This document shows positions 1 to 6,775 of a stretch of 32,417 nt of DNA, one piece after another. Location: contig JAFUAE010000113.1 in the NCBI GenBank assembly GCA_017460845.1, positions 1-32,417 of the forward strand, in the 5' to 3' direction. Position 1 is the first letter of the stretch. The number at the start of each line of letters is the position of its first letter. This DNA comes from Lachnospiraceae bacterium (GTDB lineage: Bacteria; Bacillota; Clostridia; Lachnospirales; Lachnospiraceae). The position numbers and the translations under genes are program-made. The notes under the pieces are model-generated. The model was not told the origin of the DNA. It saw nothing but the letters and a program-made list of their open reading frames with translations, and ran no database searches.

Positions 1-65
1 AGTTCAGACTGAAGGAAACCGCACTCTTCGCGGGCCGCTTTTATTCTACTGCCTAAAGTTTTCAT
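1..65 (-). CDS. Xre-family phage repressor, N-terminal part (cut by window edge)
   Basis: On the minus strand an ATG at 65 opens a frame whose 21 complete codons begin MKTLGSRIKAAREECGF and run off the left edge. This is the start of an Xre/CI-type helix-turn-helix: first helix plus the FLQSE turn that usually reads LSQxEL. A good ribosome binding site (GGAGG, 8 nt upstream of the ATG) fixes the start. The matching C-terminal part, starting at the tryptophan that usually follows the recognition helix, is at the opposite end of the window (32166-32417). If the molecule is a circle, about 40 nt (roughly 13 codons, the recognition helix) are missing between the ends; joining the edges directly breaks the frame. 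Role: DNA-binding repressor maintaining lysogeny, presumably acting at the operators at 115-189. Confidence 0.85.
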   Translation of the reverse strand, partial: MKTLGSRIKAAREECGFLQSE

Positions 66-89
66 ACATACCACCTCCGTGTACATCGT

Positions 90-118
90 ATTTTATAAAG
101 TTCAGATGAAGAAATCAA
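90..118 (-). promoter_or_regulatory. Leftward promoter for repressor-channel-integrase unit
   Basis: Read on the minus strand: TTGATT (-35, 118-113), 17-nt spacer, TAAAAT (-10, 95-90), followed by the GGAGG and ATG of the repressor. Operator O1 (115-129) overlaps the -35 box, so occupancy of O1 should affect repressor transcription. Promoter assignment is by consensus match and position only. Confidence 0.7.
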
Positions 119-189
119 TAAATTATTGAAAAATATATTGACATTCAATAATTTATTGATTATGATAGGCTCGATCAATAAATTCTTGA
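115..189. promoter_or_regulatory. Three phased repressor/Cro operators (O1-O3)
   Basis: Three 15-bp AT-rich near-palindromes lie in the divergent intergenic region: TCAATAAATTATTGA (115-129), its exact reverse complement TCAATAATTTATTGA (145-159), and TCAATAAATTCTTGA (175-189, one base different in the second half-site). The first two are perfect 7-1-7 palindromes. Their starts are exactly 30 bp apart, about three helical turns, so all three present the same DNA face. O1 overlaps the leftward -35 box, O2 fills the rightward spacer, O3 lies just after the rightward -10. This is the geometry of a lambda-like genetic switch with cooperative binding. Binding by the repressor and/or the Cro-like protein is inferred. 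Confidence 0.85.
138..166 (+). promoter_or_regulatory. Rightward early promoter
   Basis: TTGACA (138-143), a 17-nt spacer, and TATGAT (161-166) give a near-perfect vegetative sigma-factor promoter. The expected start is near 173, about 30 nt before the Cro-like gene. Operator O2 lies entirely within the spacer and O3 covers the start region, so the promoter should be shut off by a bound repressor. It would drive the early operon to at least the replication genes. Confidence 0.85.
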
Positions 190-204
190 TTGAGAGGTGA
201 CGAA

Positions 205-426
205 ATGAAGATCAATGAAACAGTGAAGCGGATCATCAAAGAGGACGGAAGGACCCAAACATGGGTAGCGAAAGAGATGAACAAAGTAAATCCGTCCGTA
301 ATGATGACGAACGTAAAACTGAGCGCAATCGTCACAGGAAAAAGAACGATGACCGGTGACGAAATGATTGCGTTCTGCAAAGCGACAAAAAGAAACCCGG
401 ACGTATTCATGGACAGGGCGATGTGA
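205..426 (+). CDS. Cro-like helix-turn-helix regulator
   Basis: 73-aa basic protein starting MKINETVKRIIKEDGRT. It is compatible with a small helix-turn-helix fold: TQTWVAKEMN resembles helix 2, followed by an SAIVTGKRTMTGDEM segment as in phage Cro/Xre proteins, then a C-terminal helix ending FMDRAM. The start is the ATG at 205 with GAGAGGTG just upstream; an upstream TTG at 190 is in frame but would sit inside the operator-proximal leader. As the first rightward gene, divergent from the repressor and behind the operator-controlled promoter, it holds the Cro position. Family assignment is from pattern and context, not an alignment. Confidence 0.75.
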   Translation: MKINETVKRIIKEDGRTQTWVAKEMNKVNPSVMMTNVKLSAIVTGKRTMTGDEMIAFCKATKRNPDVFMDRAM

Positions 427-448
427 ACAACGCAATAAGGAAAGAATT

Positions 449-538
449 ATGAGAACAGCGCTGTACCTGCTTTTGTGGGTAGCAATCATGACGGGGCTGG
501 CATTATCGATGGCATTGCTGCCGATGCCAACACCGTAG
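449..538 (+). CDS. Tiny single-pass membrane protein
   Basis: 29 residues starting MRTALYLLLWVAIMTG and ending LPMPTP, almost entirely hydrophobic, with one transmembrane helix. AAGGAAAG lies about 5 nt upstream of the ATG. Nothing identifies its function. It is the first of at least four very small membrane proteins in the early operon (others at 1356, 6632 and 8357). Confidence 0.55.
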   Translation: MRTALYLLLWVAIMTGLALSMALLPMPTP

Positions 539-554
539 AGAAAAGGAGAGAGCC

Positions 555-1145
555 ATGATGAACACGTTATTGCTATCAGCCTGCATCATTATTTTAGCGG
601 CCGCAGTGATCGCAACAAACATAGCGACGAGAAGAGAAGGGAAGTTCCTGAAGGAGCGGACGGATGACCTGCTTTTGCGAACGCATCACCTGGAGCATCC
701 GGAGAAGCCGAAGAAATTCATGACGAGCGCCGGGGAGATCTCCATCAATGTCGAGATAAACAAAGAGGAGTTCGACGAGCAGATCGACAAGATCACGGAA
801 GATCTGGACGCTGTATACAACGAAGCCATGGAGACCCTGAAGATGGTCAGAGAGATCCGGGCGGAGCTGGAACCAGGCACAAAATTCTATAGAGATGGCG
901 AAGTATACTGGCCAGACCAGAGAGAAAACAAAAAAGAGATCACGCGCAAGCTATATGGAATCCTGCGACTGTGCGACTTTACGGAAGGAATCACATGGTT
1001 AGACTACTTCGAGCAGGACGGCGACGAATACGTGGTAGTGGAGTACAGAAACGGTCAGAAACGGATCGACGTCACGGCGGACAGCGGGTTCGCTCTGCTC
1101 AAAGACGTGATAAAGGGGATCGAGGGGGCCGACTACTATGAATAA
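555..1145 (+). CDS. Membrane-anchored coiled-coil protein of unknown function
   Basis: 196 aa. Residues about 3-22 (NTLLLSACIIILAAAVIATN) form an N-terminal transmembrane anchor, followed by a charged helical region (about 60-110, many E/K/D residues) likely to be a coiled coil, then a mixed C-terminal domain with the motif WLDYFEQDGDEYVVVEYRNG. AAGGAG precedes the ATG at 555 by about 6 nt; a second ATG follows immediately. Its last 8 nt overlap the next gene, so translation is probably coupled. Not recognised; possibly an inner-membrane early protein. Confidence 0.75.
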   Translation: MMNTLLLSACIIILAAAVIATNIATRREGKFLKERTDDLLLRTHHLEHPEKPKKFMTSAGEISINVEINKEEFDEQIDKITEDLDAVYNEAMETLKMVREIRAELEPGTKFYRDGEVYWPDQRENKKEITRKLYGILRLCDFTEGITWLDYFEQDGDEYVVVEYRNGQKRIDVTADSGFALLKDVIKGIEGADYYE

Positions 1146-1359
1146 GAGCGCAATCAAGAAGACTCTGCAGAGGCGTGCCGGCGGCGCGGAGTTTATCACA
1201 CAGAACGGCGTCCGGGAAGCCATGGGATGGGGCAAAGACAGGACGAGAAATCTGCTCAGAGGACTGGACTTCATTCCGTCCGGGACCAGTAAACAGTACA
1301 TGATCGACGAAGTGGCAGCGAAGATCTTCGCAGAAGTGGAAAGGAGCTGGGCACAGTGA
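1138..1359 (+). CDS. Small winged-helix/excisionase-like DNA-binding protein
   Basis: 73 aa, basic. The segment FITQNGVREAMGWGKDRTRNLLRGL resembles a MerR/excisionase-type helix-turn-helix (residues about 19-43), and SKQYMIDEVAAKIF resembles the wing and following helix of small phage DNA-binding proteins. It could be an excisionase or a second regulator; it lies far from the integrase on the linear map but in the early operon, as many xis genes do. It starts inside the previous gene and its stop overlaps the next GTG start (GTGA). Confidence 0.55.
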   Translation: MNKSAIKKTLQRRAGGAEFITQNGVREAMGWGKDRTRNLLRGLDFIPSGTSKQYMIDEVAAKIFAEVERSWAQ

Positions 1360-1487
1360 AGATGGGAAAGATCATAAAGAAAATCGACAGCAAGCCATGG
1401 TGCTATATCGCATTCACCGTGGCATGCGTGGGCATCATGATAGCGATGGCCTTGGCCTACAACGGCGTGGTGCCGGCCTACCAGTGA
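1356..1487 (+). CDS. Small membrane protein
   Basis: 43 aa from GTG 1356 (overlapping the previous TGA as GTGA); an ATG at 1362 is the alternative. The N-terminus is basic (KMGKIIKKIDSKPW), followed by one transmembrane helix of about 22 residues (YIAFTVACVGIMIAMALAY). AGGAG lies about 9 nt before the GTG. No known family recognised. Confidence 0.55.
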   Translation: MKMGKIIKKIDSKPWCYIAFTVACVGIMIAMALAYNGVVPAYQ

Positions 1488-1666
1488 CCGGATACAGATA
1501 TCAGTGGATGGTAGAAGAGTGGGAGGAGATGCAGAGGGAAAACGCCCGCCGCATCGAACGGAGCCTCCGCGGACGGATGTGCCCGTCAAGAGCGGAGATC
1601 GTCAGAGCGTTGAACAAGAGTGCGCAGCTATACCAAGCGACAAAGGGAGGATCCATTGAAAAATGA
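1484..1666 (+). CDS. Small hypothetical early protein
   Basis: 60 aa if translated from GTG 1484, which overlaps the preceding stop in the same GTGA arrangement seen at 1356; ATG 1508 is an alternative. Highly charged: WMVEEWEEMQRENARRIERSL, then SRAEIVRALNKSAQLYQ, with two predicted helices. Function unknown; placement within a tightly overlapping operon supports it being real. Confidence 0.5.
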   Translation: MTGYRYQWMVEEWEEMQRENARRIERSLRGRMCPSRAEIVRALNKSAQLYQATKGGSIEK

Positions 1667-2045
1667 TCATATTCTGGATGAATACTATCGCAGTTGCCCG
1701 TTCCCAAAACCGAAGGACACAAAGCCAAAGAAGAAACAGAATGGTTTCAAGGACAAACCGAACAGGATCTGTTGGTATACGGGGCAGCCGGGGGCAGAGC
1801 GGCACGAGATATTCGGCGGGCCGAACAGGCAGACTTCAATAGAACATGGATTCCAGGTGGATGTCTGCCCGCAGATCCACGCAAGGCTGCACGCGAACGC
1901 AGACAACTGGTCGCGGATCGAGAACCTGAAATGGAGAATGTACTATCAGAACGCCTACGAGCAAAGGCTGATGGAGCTGGGAATGGAAAGAAAGGAAGCG
2001 AGAAAAGCATGGATGGCCATGATCGGACGGAATTATCTGCCATGA
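1656..2045 (+). CDS. HNH-like zinc-binding phage protein
   Basis: 129 aa from a TTG at 1656 (AAGGGAGG ends 5 nt upstream; an in-frame GTG at 1620 lacks such a site). The core ICWYTGQPGAERHEIFGG, then VCPQIHARLH, has the spacing of a degenerate HNH/His-Me finger: a CxxTG start, a conserved RHEIFGG, and a CPxxHxxxH end. Proteins of this pattern are common in Firmicute phages near recombination genes and are usually annotated as HNH-like or hypothetical. Whether it is an active nuclease cannot be told from sequence alone. Its TGA overlaps the next ATG (ATGA). Confidence 0.65.
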   Translation: MKNDHILDEYYRSCPFPKPKDTKPKKKQNGFKDKPNRICWYTGQPGAERHEIFGGPNRQTSIEHGFQVDVCPQIHARLHANADNWSRIENLKWRMYYQNAYEQRLMELGMERKEARKAWMAMIGRNYLP

Positions 2046-2524
2046 GCAGAACCGGGGTTCTTCCGAACAGAATGAGCGAGTCGCTGAAGAAAGAAGTCAA
2101 CCGGCAGCAGCAGGAGCATCTGAAAGAGCATGGATCGATCCTGTTCTGCCCGGAGAGAAACACGATCTGCACGTTTATGTTCGGGGCGTGGGAGATCGGC
2201 TGCCAGCGGGTCCCGTGCATAAAGGATGACATGCAAGATATCGCGCTGCAAAAGCGCATCGAGATCCGAAGAGCCGCAGAGAAAAGGAAGAACCACGACG
2301 AGCAGGCGGCACCGATCAGAAACCAAACGGGCCGGATCAAGTCGTACAGACAGCAGAAACTGGACGAGATCCATCGCCTGGAGGAGCGGTCGCAGGAAGC
2401 ATATCACGACAACCGGCCGCAGCTGGGGGACACGCTGTTCAACAGGGCGCGGATCCTGCGGGGTGAGCTGAAGAAATGGGAGGACGAACGAAACAAAGTT
2501 AAGAGCGCTATAGATTCGATATAG
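2042..2524 (+). CDS. Charged helical protein of unknown function
   Basis: 160 aa starting at ATG 2042 in an ATGA overlap with the previous gene; the same frame is open further upstream, but that part is a shadow of the preceding gene. Residues about 30-60 contain three cysteines (FCPERNTIC, GCQRVPCIKD) that might bind a metal. The rest is strongly charged and helical (KRIEIRRAAEKRKNHDEQ, QQKLDEIHRLEERSQEAY), probably a coiled coil. No family recognised. Confidence 0.65.
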   Translation: MSRTGVLPNRMSESLKKEVNRQQQEHLKEHGSILFCPERNTICTFMFGAWEIGCQRVPCIKDDMQDIALQKRIEIRRAAEKRKNHDEQAAPIRNQTGRIKSYRQQKLDEIHRLEERSQEAYHDNRPQLGDTLFNRARILRGELKKWEDERNKVKSAIDSI

Positions 2525-2543
2525 CGGAAAAGGAGTGCATGAC

Positions 2544-2861
2544 ATGATCAACAAAGCAATTGCCAGAATCACAGAAGAGATGATGAAGCTCAACGATCCG
2601 GTTGCCCAGGGGATCGAAGAGTACCTGACGGGAATCTGCACAAGCGTATCCGTCGCGGAGAAACTGCTGGATCCGGAGAAGACACTGAGCGGCGCCTACT
2701 CGAAAGTGTGGGACGAGGCCAAGAAAAGGAAAAAGGGAAACTGCGCATACATTCCGCCCGAAGAAGTCTACGCCATCGTCCGGGAATATTACGGGATCGA
2801 AAGCCACCCGGCCCGGCCGGCGAAGCAGCAGGCGAAGATCAACGCGATGGACCTGTTGTAG
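2544..2861 (+). CDS. PcfK-like protein (possible AcrIIA9 superfamily)
   Basis: 105 aa from ATG 2544 (AAGGAG 8 nt upstream). The C-terminal segment AYSKVWDEAKKRKKGNCAY followed by IPPEEVYAIVREYYGIE has the pattern of PcfK-like proteins: a helix with AxxKKG, then an acidic stretch and a final EEVYxxxxxYY helix. PcfK proteins were named in enterococcal conjugative plasmids, and the Cas9 inhibitor AcrIIA9 is reported to belong to the same superfamily. It is directly followed by a PcfJ-like gene, reproducing the PcfK-PcfJ pairing of mobile elements. Family membership is from motif recollection; anti-CRISPR activity is only a possibility. Confidence 0.6.
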   Translation: MINKAIARITEEMMKLNDPVAQGIEEYLTGICTSVSVAEKLLDPEKTLSGAYSKVWDEAKKRKKGNCAYIPPEEVYAIVREYYGIESHPARPAKQQAKINAMDLL

Positions 2862-2872
2862 GAGGTGCCGGG

Positions 2873-4399
2873 ATGGAAGACAACAGACCGTACAGGATCC
2901 CAAAGCCGAAGGGGCTGACGGAATACGTCCTGCAGCACTGCCAGCGACAGGCCTACCTCATATTCTCAGAGAAGGAAGAAAAGATAATATGCACAAGATG
3001 CGGAGCAGAGTTCCCGCTGCAGAAAATGCCATGGATCCGGCATGCGCCGGATGGCCGGCGGCCGGAAAGAGATGCAGGATTCCTGGAAGAGATGTGTCCG
3101 CATTGCAGAAACACAGGGCTGCCGAAAAACATCCGCTACGGCAGGAAGTCTTTGCGGGACTACGGGAGGATCATCTGGATGCGGGCTTACGGGAAAGCGA
3201 CCTTCCTGGAAGTAGACCGTTTCATGATCGACTATACCGATCCACATCCGCAGGTGTACTACGATGCGACGCAGCAGATCCGGCTGACAAAAGAGACCCA
3301 GGAGCGATGGGACAGGGACGACGGGTGGTTCGGGACCTTCGGATGGTACCGGGTGAAGAAGATCGGGCTGAAAGCGCCGCCGAAGGCCTACGGATACAGC
3401 GACTGGCATGATCACCTGTACGACGTAGCCGTGGGGACAGATCTGCAGTATGCAGATGTGGATACTGCAAGATTCGATAGCGGACGCTGGGACGAAAACA
3501 TCGAAATCAGCAGGCTGATCAGATACATGACAGACTTCCTCAAGCATCCGGCGACAGAGATCCTGGAAAAGTCAGGGTTCGAAACGCTGGTCATGAACCG
3601 GGCAGCTGGTCTTCGGAGCAGGTATTTGAACATGCGGGCGAAAGACCTGCGGAAGATCCTGAAGGTGAACGGGGCCGATGTGAGAGCGCTGCGGGAAGAG
3701 GAGCCGTCCATAGGATTTCTGGAGAGCCTGCATCAGATCCGCAAGATGGCGCCGTGGGCAGAGGTCAGAGATGTCTCGGAACTGGACGCCATAGCAAACG
3801 TATATATAAACAGCCAGAAAATGGACATGGTCAAGGAGAGGACGGATGTATCGAAGCTGCTCAGAAGACTCCTGGAGGAGACGAGAGCGACCGGAGACCA
3901 TGTCACGCTGAACGACTACGCCGACTACCTGGAAGCCGTGATCCGGCTGGGAAGAAGACTGGACAAGAAGACACTGTATCCGAAGAACTTCCTGAGGGCG
4001 CACGATGAGGCAATCGAAGAAGCCGAGGAGAAGAAGACGACGATCGACGCCGCGAATTTTGCGAAGTATCAGCGAGAGATCACCGGGATGGAAGGACCGC
4101 AGATCAGAGGCGACCTGCTGATCCGGCCGGCGAAGACGCCGCAGGAGCTGCGGAACGAATCACAGGCGCTGAACCACTGCGTCAGAACATACATCGACAG
4201 GGTGGCCAAAGGACAGACGTCGATCCTGTTCATCCGGAAAGTGAAAGAACCGGACCGGCCCTATTTCACGATGGAGCTAAACAGCAGCGGGGAAATGGTC
4301 CAGTGCAGAGGGAGAAACAACTGCGGATACCCGAAGGAAGTCGGGGAATTCATCAGTGAGTTCATGAAGGAATATAAGAAAGCGAGGGTGCATGCATGA
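2873..4399 (+). CDS. PcfJ-domain protein with N-terminal zinc ribbon
   Basis: 508 aa from ATG 2873, with TAGGAGGTG about 5 nt upstream; the frame extends further upstream but only as a shadow. Residues about 40-85 hold a split zinc ribbon (ICTRCGAEF and MCPHCRNTG). The C-terminal ~110 residues carry the PcfJ signature: a hydrophobic strand then RPAKTPQELRNESQALNHCV, followed by YIDRVAKGQTSILFIRK and a QCRGRNNCGYP end. PcfJ proteins occur on conjugative plasmids, integrative elements and phages, often beside PcfK; their biochemical role is not established. Its stop overlaps the next start (ATGA). Confidence 0.8.
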   Translation: MEDNRPYRIPKPKGLTEYVLQHCQRQAYLIFSEKEEKIICTRCGAEFPLQKMPWIRHAPDGRRPERDAGFLEEMCPHCRNTGLPKNIRYGRKSLRDYGRIIWMRAYGKATFLEVDRFMIDYTDPHPQVYYDATQQIRLTKETQERWDRDDGWFGTFGWYRVKKIGLKAPPKAYGYSDWHDHLYDVAVGTDLQYADVDTARFDSGRWDENIEISRLIRYMTDFLKHPATEILEKSGFETLVMNRAAGLRSRYLNMRAKDLRKILKVNGADVRALREEEPSIGFLESLHQIRKMAPWAEVRDVSELDAIANVYINSQKMDMVKERTDVSKLLRRLLEETRATGDHVTLNDYADYLEAVIRLGRRLDKKTLYPKNFLRAHDEAIEEAEEKKTTIDAANFAKYQREITGMEGPQIRGDLLIRPAKTPQELRNESQALNHCVRTYIDRVAKGQTSILFIRKVKEPDRPYFTMELNSSGEMVQCRGRNNCGYPKEVGEFISEFMKEYKKARVHA

Positions 4400-5400
4400 G
4401 CAATATCGTAGAAGCTGACTACACGATCGTCCAAGAGAGAACGCTGCCGGTGATCGTCTCGGAGATCAAGATCATCGAGCAGAACGTGGCCAAGACGGCT
4501 ATGGAGGGCGCGATCCAGATTGGAGAGCGCCTGCAGGAGGCAAAAGAGCAGGTCGGTCATGGAAATTTCGACACCTGGTGCAAGGAGAATCTGAATTATA
4601 ACCGCAGAACGGCAGAAAGATTCATGAAAATTGCATCTGAATACGGCGGCGAAAACGGCCTGATTTCAAAAACGACAACGTTGTCGCATTTGAGTATTTC
4701 CAACGCTTTGAGCCTCCTCAAGGTGCCGGAAGAAGACAGAGAAAAGTTCGCAGAAGAGCACCAAGTTGAGGGCATGACAAACAAAGCCCTGGAAGAGGAG
4801 ATCCGGAAGCTGAAAGAAGAGAAAGCGGTCCTGGAGGAGGAAGTTGAGCAGGTAACGAAGGACCGGTCAGAAATCAATGGGAAATTGGCGCAGGCATTGG
4901 CAGAGATCGAAATACGGAAGGGGCAGTTTGCGCGGATGAGCGCAGAACCGCAGGCGGATCCGGAGGAATTAGCAAAACTGCAAGAGCAGCTGCAGAAAGC
5001 AGAGCAGAAACTGCAAAAGGCAAAGGATGATCTGAAGAAGGAAAAAGACAAGCTGAAGGTCGAGAAGGACCTGCGGCAGGAAGCCATCGATAAGGAACTG
5101 GAGGCCCAGAGTGCAAAGCTGAAGGATGAAGCGAAGAAGGAAGTCGACGCCGTGATCGAAGACCTGCAGAGCATGAAGGACCAGCTGGAAGAGGAGAACC
5201 GCAGCCTGCAGCACAAGCTGGAGAATGCCGGCAACGACACGATCATCCGGTTCAAGATCCTGGTCGACCAGCTGCAGGACACATTTGAGATGTGTGGCCA
5301 GTGCATCATCGACGCCGAGGCCGGGGAGGATCCGGAGCTGGCGACGAAGATGAACCGCGCCATGAAGACGGTGGTCGAGTCATTCAGCGACGCGTTATAA
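4396..5400 (+). CDS. DUF3102-like protein with long coiled coil
   Basis: 334 aa. The N-terminal ~125 residues match DUF3102 proteins of Firmicute phages and plasmids: an AMEGAIQIGERLQEAKEQVGH helix, then FDTWCKENLNYNRRTAERFM and SISNALSLLKVPEEDREKF. Residues about 130-270 are a continuous heptad-rich coiled coil (EEEIRKLKEEKAVLEEEVEQ and following). The last ~60 residues are helical (FKILVDQLQDTFEMCGQCI). DUF3102 proteins resemble single-domain DNA-binding or partition-like factors, but the function is not established. Translation is coupled to the PcfJ-like gene through ATGA. Confidence 0.75.
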   Translation: MSNIVEADYTIVQERTLPVIVSEIKIIEQNVAKTAMEGAIQIGERLQEAKEQVGHGNFDTWCKENLNYNRRTAERFMKIASEYGGENGLISKTTTLSHLSISNALSLLKVPEEDREKFAEEHQVEGMTNKALEEEIRKLKEEKAVLEEEVEQVTKDRSEINGKLAQALAEIEIRKGQFARMSAEPQADPEELAKLQEQLQKAEQKLQKAKDDLKKEKDKLKVEKDLRQEAIDKELEAQSAKLKDEAKKEVDAVIEDLQSMKDQLEEENRSLQHKLENAGNDTIIRFKILVDQLQDTFEMCGQCIIDAEAGEDPELATKMNRAMKTVVESFSDAL

Positions 5401-5412
5401 GGAGGGGAAAGT

Positions 5413-5844
5413 ATGATCAGTGAATTCGACGTGATACGGATGCTGTTGGACATCCAGGAGACACCGGAAAAGATGCCGGACAACATGATGACAAAGACGA
5501 AGGACACAATCATCCGGGAGAATATCCGGGATCTGCTCAAACAAGCAGAAAATGTAACAAAACCGGAGCAAAATGCCCAGAAACCGGAGCAAAATGCCCA
5601 GAAACCGGAGCAAAATGCCCAGGAAAGCGCATCGGAAGCAATAAGTTCCAAAGACCTGGTGGTGCCGCTCCTTCGGGAGAAGGAGGCCATGAAGAAACTA
5701 TCGGGGGGGGCAAAACCGAAATTCGACAAGGGGAAACTGCAGGCGCTGCGCCGGGCCGGGTGGTCGGTCAAGGCGATCGCAGATGAGATGAAATGCTCGG
5801 AGCAGACGGTGAGGAATCACATGAAGAAGGAAGGAATCAAATAA
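5413..5844 (+). CDS. Helix-turn-helix protein with heptapeptide repeats
   Basis: 143 aa with a strong ribosome site (AAGGAGGGG). The N-terminal helical part (about 1-48) is followed by a hydrophilic linker made of three identical KPEQNAQ heptapeptides (about 50-70). The C-terminal ~40 residues (KLQALRRAGWSVKAIADEM, then CSEQTVRNHMKKEGIK) form a resolvase/Hin-like helix-turn-helix. Probably a DNA-binding regulator or origin/partition factor. The exact DNA repeat makes the linker length prone to change by slippage. Confidence 0.7.
   Translation: MISEFDVIRMLLDIQETPEKMPDNMMTKTKDTIIRENIRDLLKQAENVTKPEQNAQKPEQNAQKPEQNAQESASEAISSKDLVVPLLREKEAMKKLSGGAKPKFDKGKLQALRRAGWSVKAIADEMKCSEQTVRNHMKKEGIK
5560..5622 (+). 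repeat. Three perfect 21-bp tandem repeats
   Basis: Units 5560-5580, 5581-5601 and 5602-5622 are identical (AAACCGGAGCAAAATGCCCA plus G) and in frame, encoding KPEQNAQ three times in the HTH protein. Identity at synonymous positions indicates recent expansion. Confidence 0.95.
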
Positions 5845-6206
5845 TGAGCTGGACACCAAGACTGGGGAACTGCGAGATCTGTGGAGAGGAAGTCCTGATG
5901 ATGTCAGCATCGCAGAGATATTGCCCGGACTGCCGAGAGATCATGAAGCGCACAAACGGCGGAGAGAACAGGAAGATTCTCGTGGCGAAGCGCATTGCAA
6001 GAAAACGCGGAACAGATCCGGACAGATACAGAGGAGAAGAAACGGAATGCAAGCACAAAGGCTCCTGCTATTACGGATCCGGAAAGTTCTGCGAGTACCT
6101 GACGATCGAGGGCCACAGCCGCCTCCTCGCCGGATACCCGATCAGGGGGGGCAAGTGTGGAGCATACAAAAGAGGAAAGCATAAAGAAAAGAAGAGAATA
6201 GAATAG
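5844..6206 (+). CDS. Zinc-finger early protein
   Basis: 120 aa from ATG 5844, overlapping the previous TAA as TAATG, with AAGGA upstream. The N-terminus has CEICGEEV and YCPDCREI (residues about 10-35), a four-cysteine zinc finger. Four further cysteines occur later (ECKHKGSC, FCEY, GKCGAY), suggesting a second metal site. The C-terminus is basic (KRGKHKEKKRIE). Similar small zinc-finger proteins are frequent in Clostridial phages; function unknown. Confidence 0.7.
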   Translation: MSWTPRLGNCEICGEEVLMMSASQRYCPDCREIMKRTNGGENRKILVAKRIARKRGTDPDRYRGEETECKHKGSCYYGSGKFCEYLTIEGHSRLLAGYPIRGGKCGAYKRGKHKEKKRIE

Positions 6207-6208
6207 AA

Positions 6209-6225
6209 CTGCCGGCCCCCGGCAG
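6209..6225 (+). other. Small intergenic RNA hairpin
   Basis: CTGCCGG, a CCC loop, and CCGGCAG form a perfect 7-bp stem in the 51-nt gap between two early genes. No T-tract follows, so it is not a typical intrinsic terminator; it could be a processing or stability element, or a weak attenuator. Confidence 0.4.
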
Positions 6226-6257
6226 CTGGAACATTAAGAACCTATCGGAGGTATAAC

Positions 6258-6635
6258 GTGACAGATAAAGAATTCGAAAGAAAACTGAAAACGACCCTGT
6301 TCGAAATGTTCTTCGAAGGGAATGAGAAGATGGAGGACGAACCGGTGACAGAAACAGAAATGAAGCAGATGTCAGACCAGTTTAACGAGGAACTGGCAAG
6401 GATCCACCAGTCAGATCCGGTCAACCACCCGCAGCACTACGGCGGCAAGTACGAAACGATCGACGTGATCCGGGACATCCTGGAGGCAGAGACGGACGCA
6501 AAGGTCGGCTACTACATGGGCAACGTGATCAAGTACGTCAGCAGATACCGCAAGAAAGGAAACCCGGTCCAGGACCTGCAGAAAGCGCAGGTGTACCTCG
6601 GCTGGGCCATCAAAAGGCTGGAGGAACTGGGATGA
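6258..6635 (+). CDS. DUF3310 (SaV-like) protein
   Basis: 125 aa from GTG 6258 with GGAGG about 7 nt upstream. The C-terminal ~75 residues are a clear DUF3310 domain: DPVNHPQHYGGKYETIDVI, then GYYMGNVIKYVSRYRKKG and DLQKAQVYLGWAIKRLEEL. The N-terminal 50 residues are an acidic helical extension. DUF3310 proteins are widespread in phages and often annotated as nucleotide kinases on weak evidence; the biochemical role is uncertain. Coupled by ATGATG overlap to the next gene. Confidence 0.85.
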   Translation: MTDKEFERKLKTTLFEMFFEGNEKMEDEPVTETEMKQMSDQFNEELARIHQSDPVNHPQHYGGKYETIDVIRDILEAETDAKVGYYMGNVIKYVSRYRKKGNPVQDLQKAQVYLGWAIKRLEELG

Positions 6636-6775
6636 TGACATTTATCGCAGGGGTACTCATCGGAGCGGGCGTGATGTTGGTGGTGATGTCACTCTGCGCA
6701 GTAGCGGCAGAGGCAGACAGGAGAGAAGAGAGGATGGTGTGCCAAGATGAAAAGCGAATGGAGAGTATCAAGTAA
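6632..6775 (+). CDS. Small membrane protein, DUF3789-like
   Basis: 47 aa (46 if started at the second ATG, 6635). MTFIAGVLIGAGVMLVVMSL is a single N-terminal transmembrane helix of the type annotated as DUF3789 in Firmicute phages, followed by a charged cytoplasmic tail (EADRREERMVCQDEKRMESI). The start overlaps the DUF3310 stop. Function unknown. Confidence 0.6.
   Translation: MMTFIAGVLIGAGVMLVVMSLCAVAAEADRREERMVCQDEKRMESIK

Noticed and set aside
5560..5622. CRISPR-like short repeats
   Set aside because: Contiguous 21-bp units without spacers and fully in frame within a coding region.
4596..5771. 391-aa minus-strand open frame
   Set aside because: Ser/Phe/Cys-rich complement of the DUF3102 coiled-coil and HTH genes; no domain or ribosome site.
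6209..6225. Intrinsic terminator in the early operon
   Set aside because: The stem lacks a following T-tract and the downstream gene has its own ribosome site but no evident promoter.
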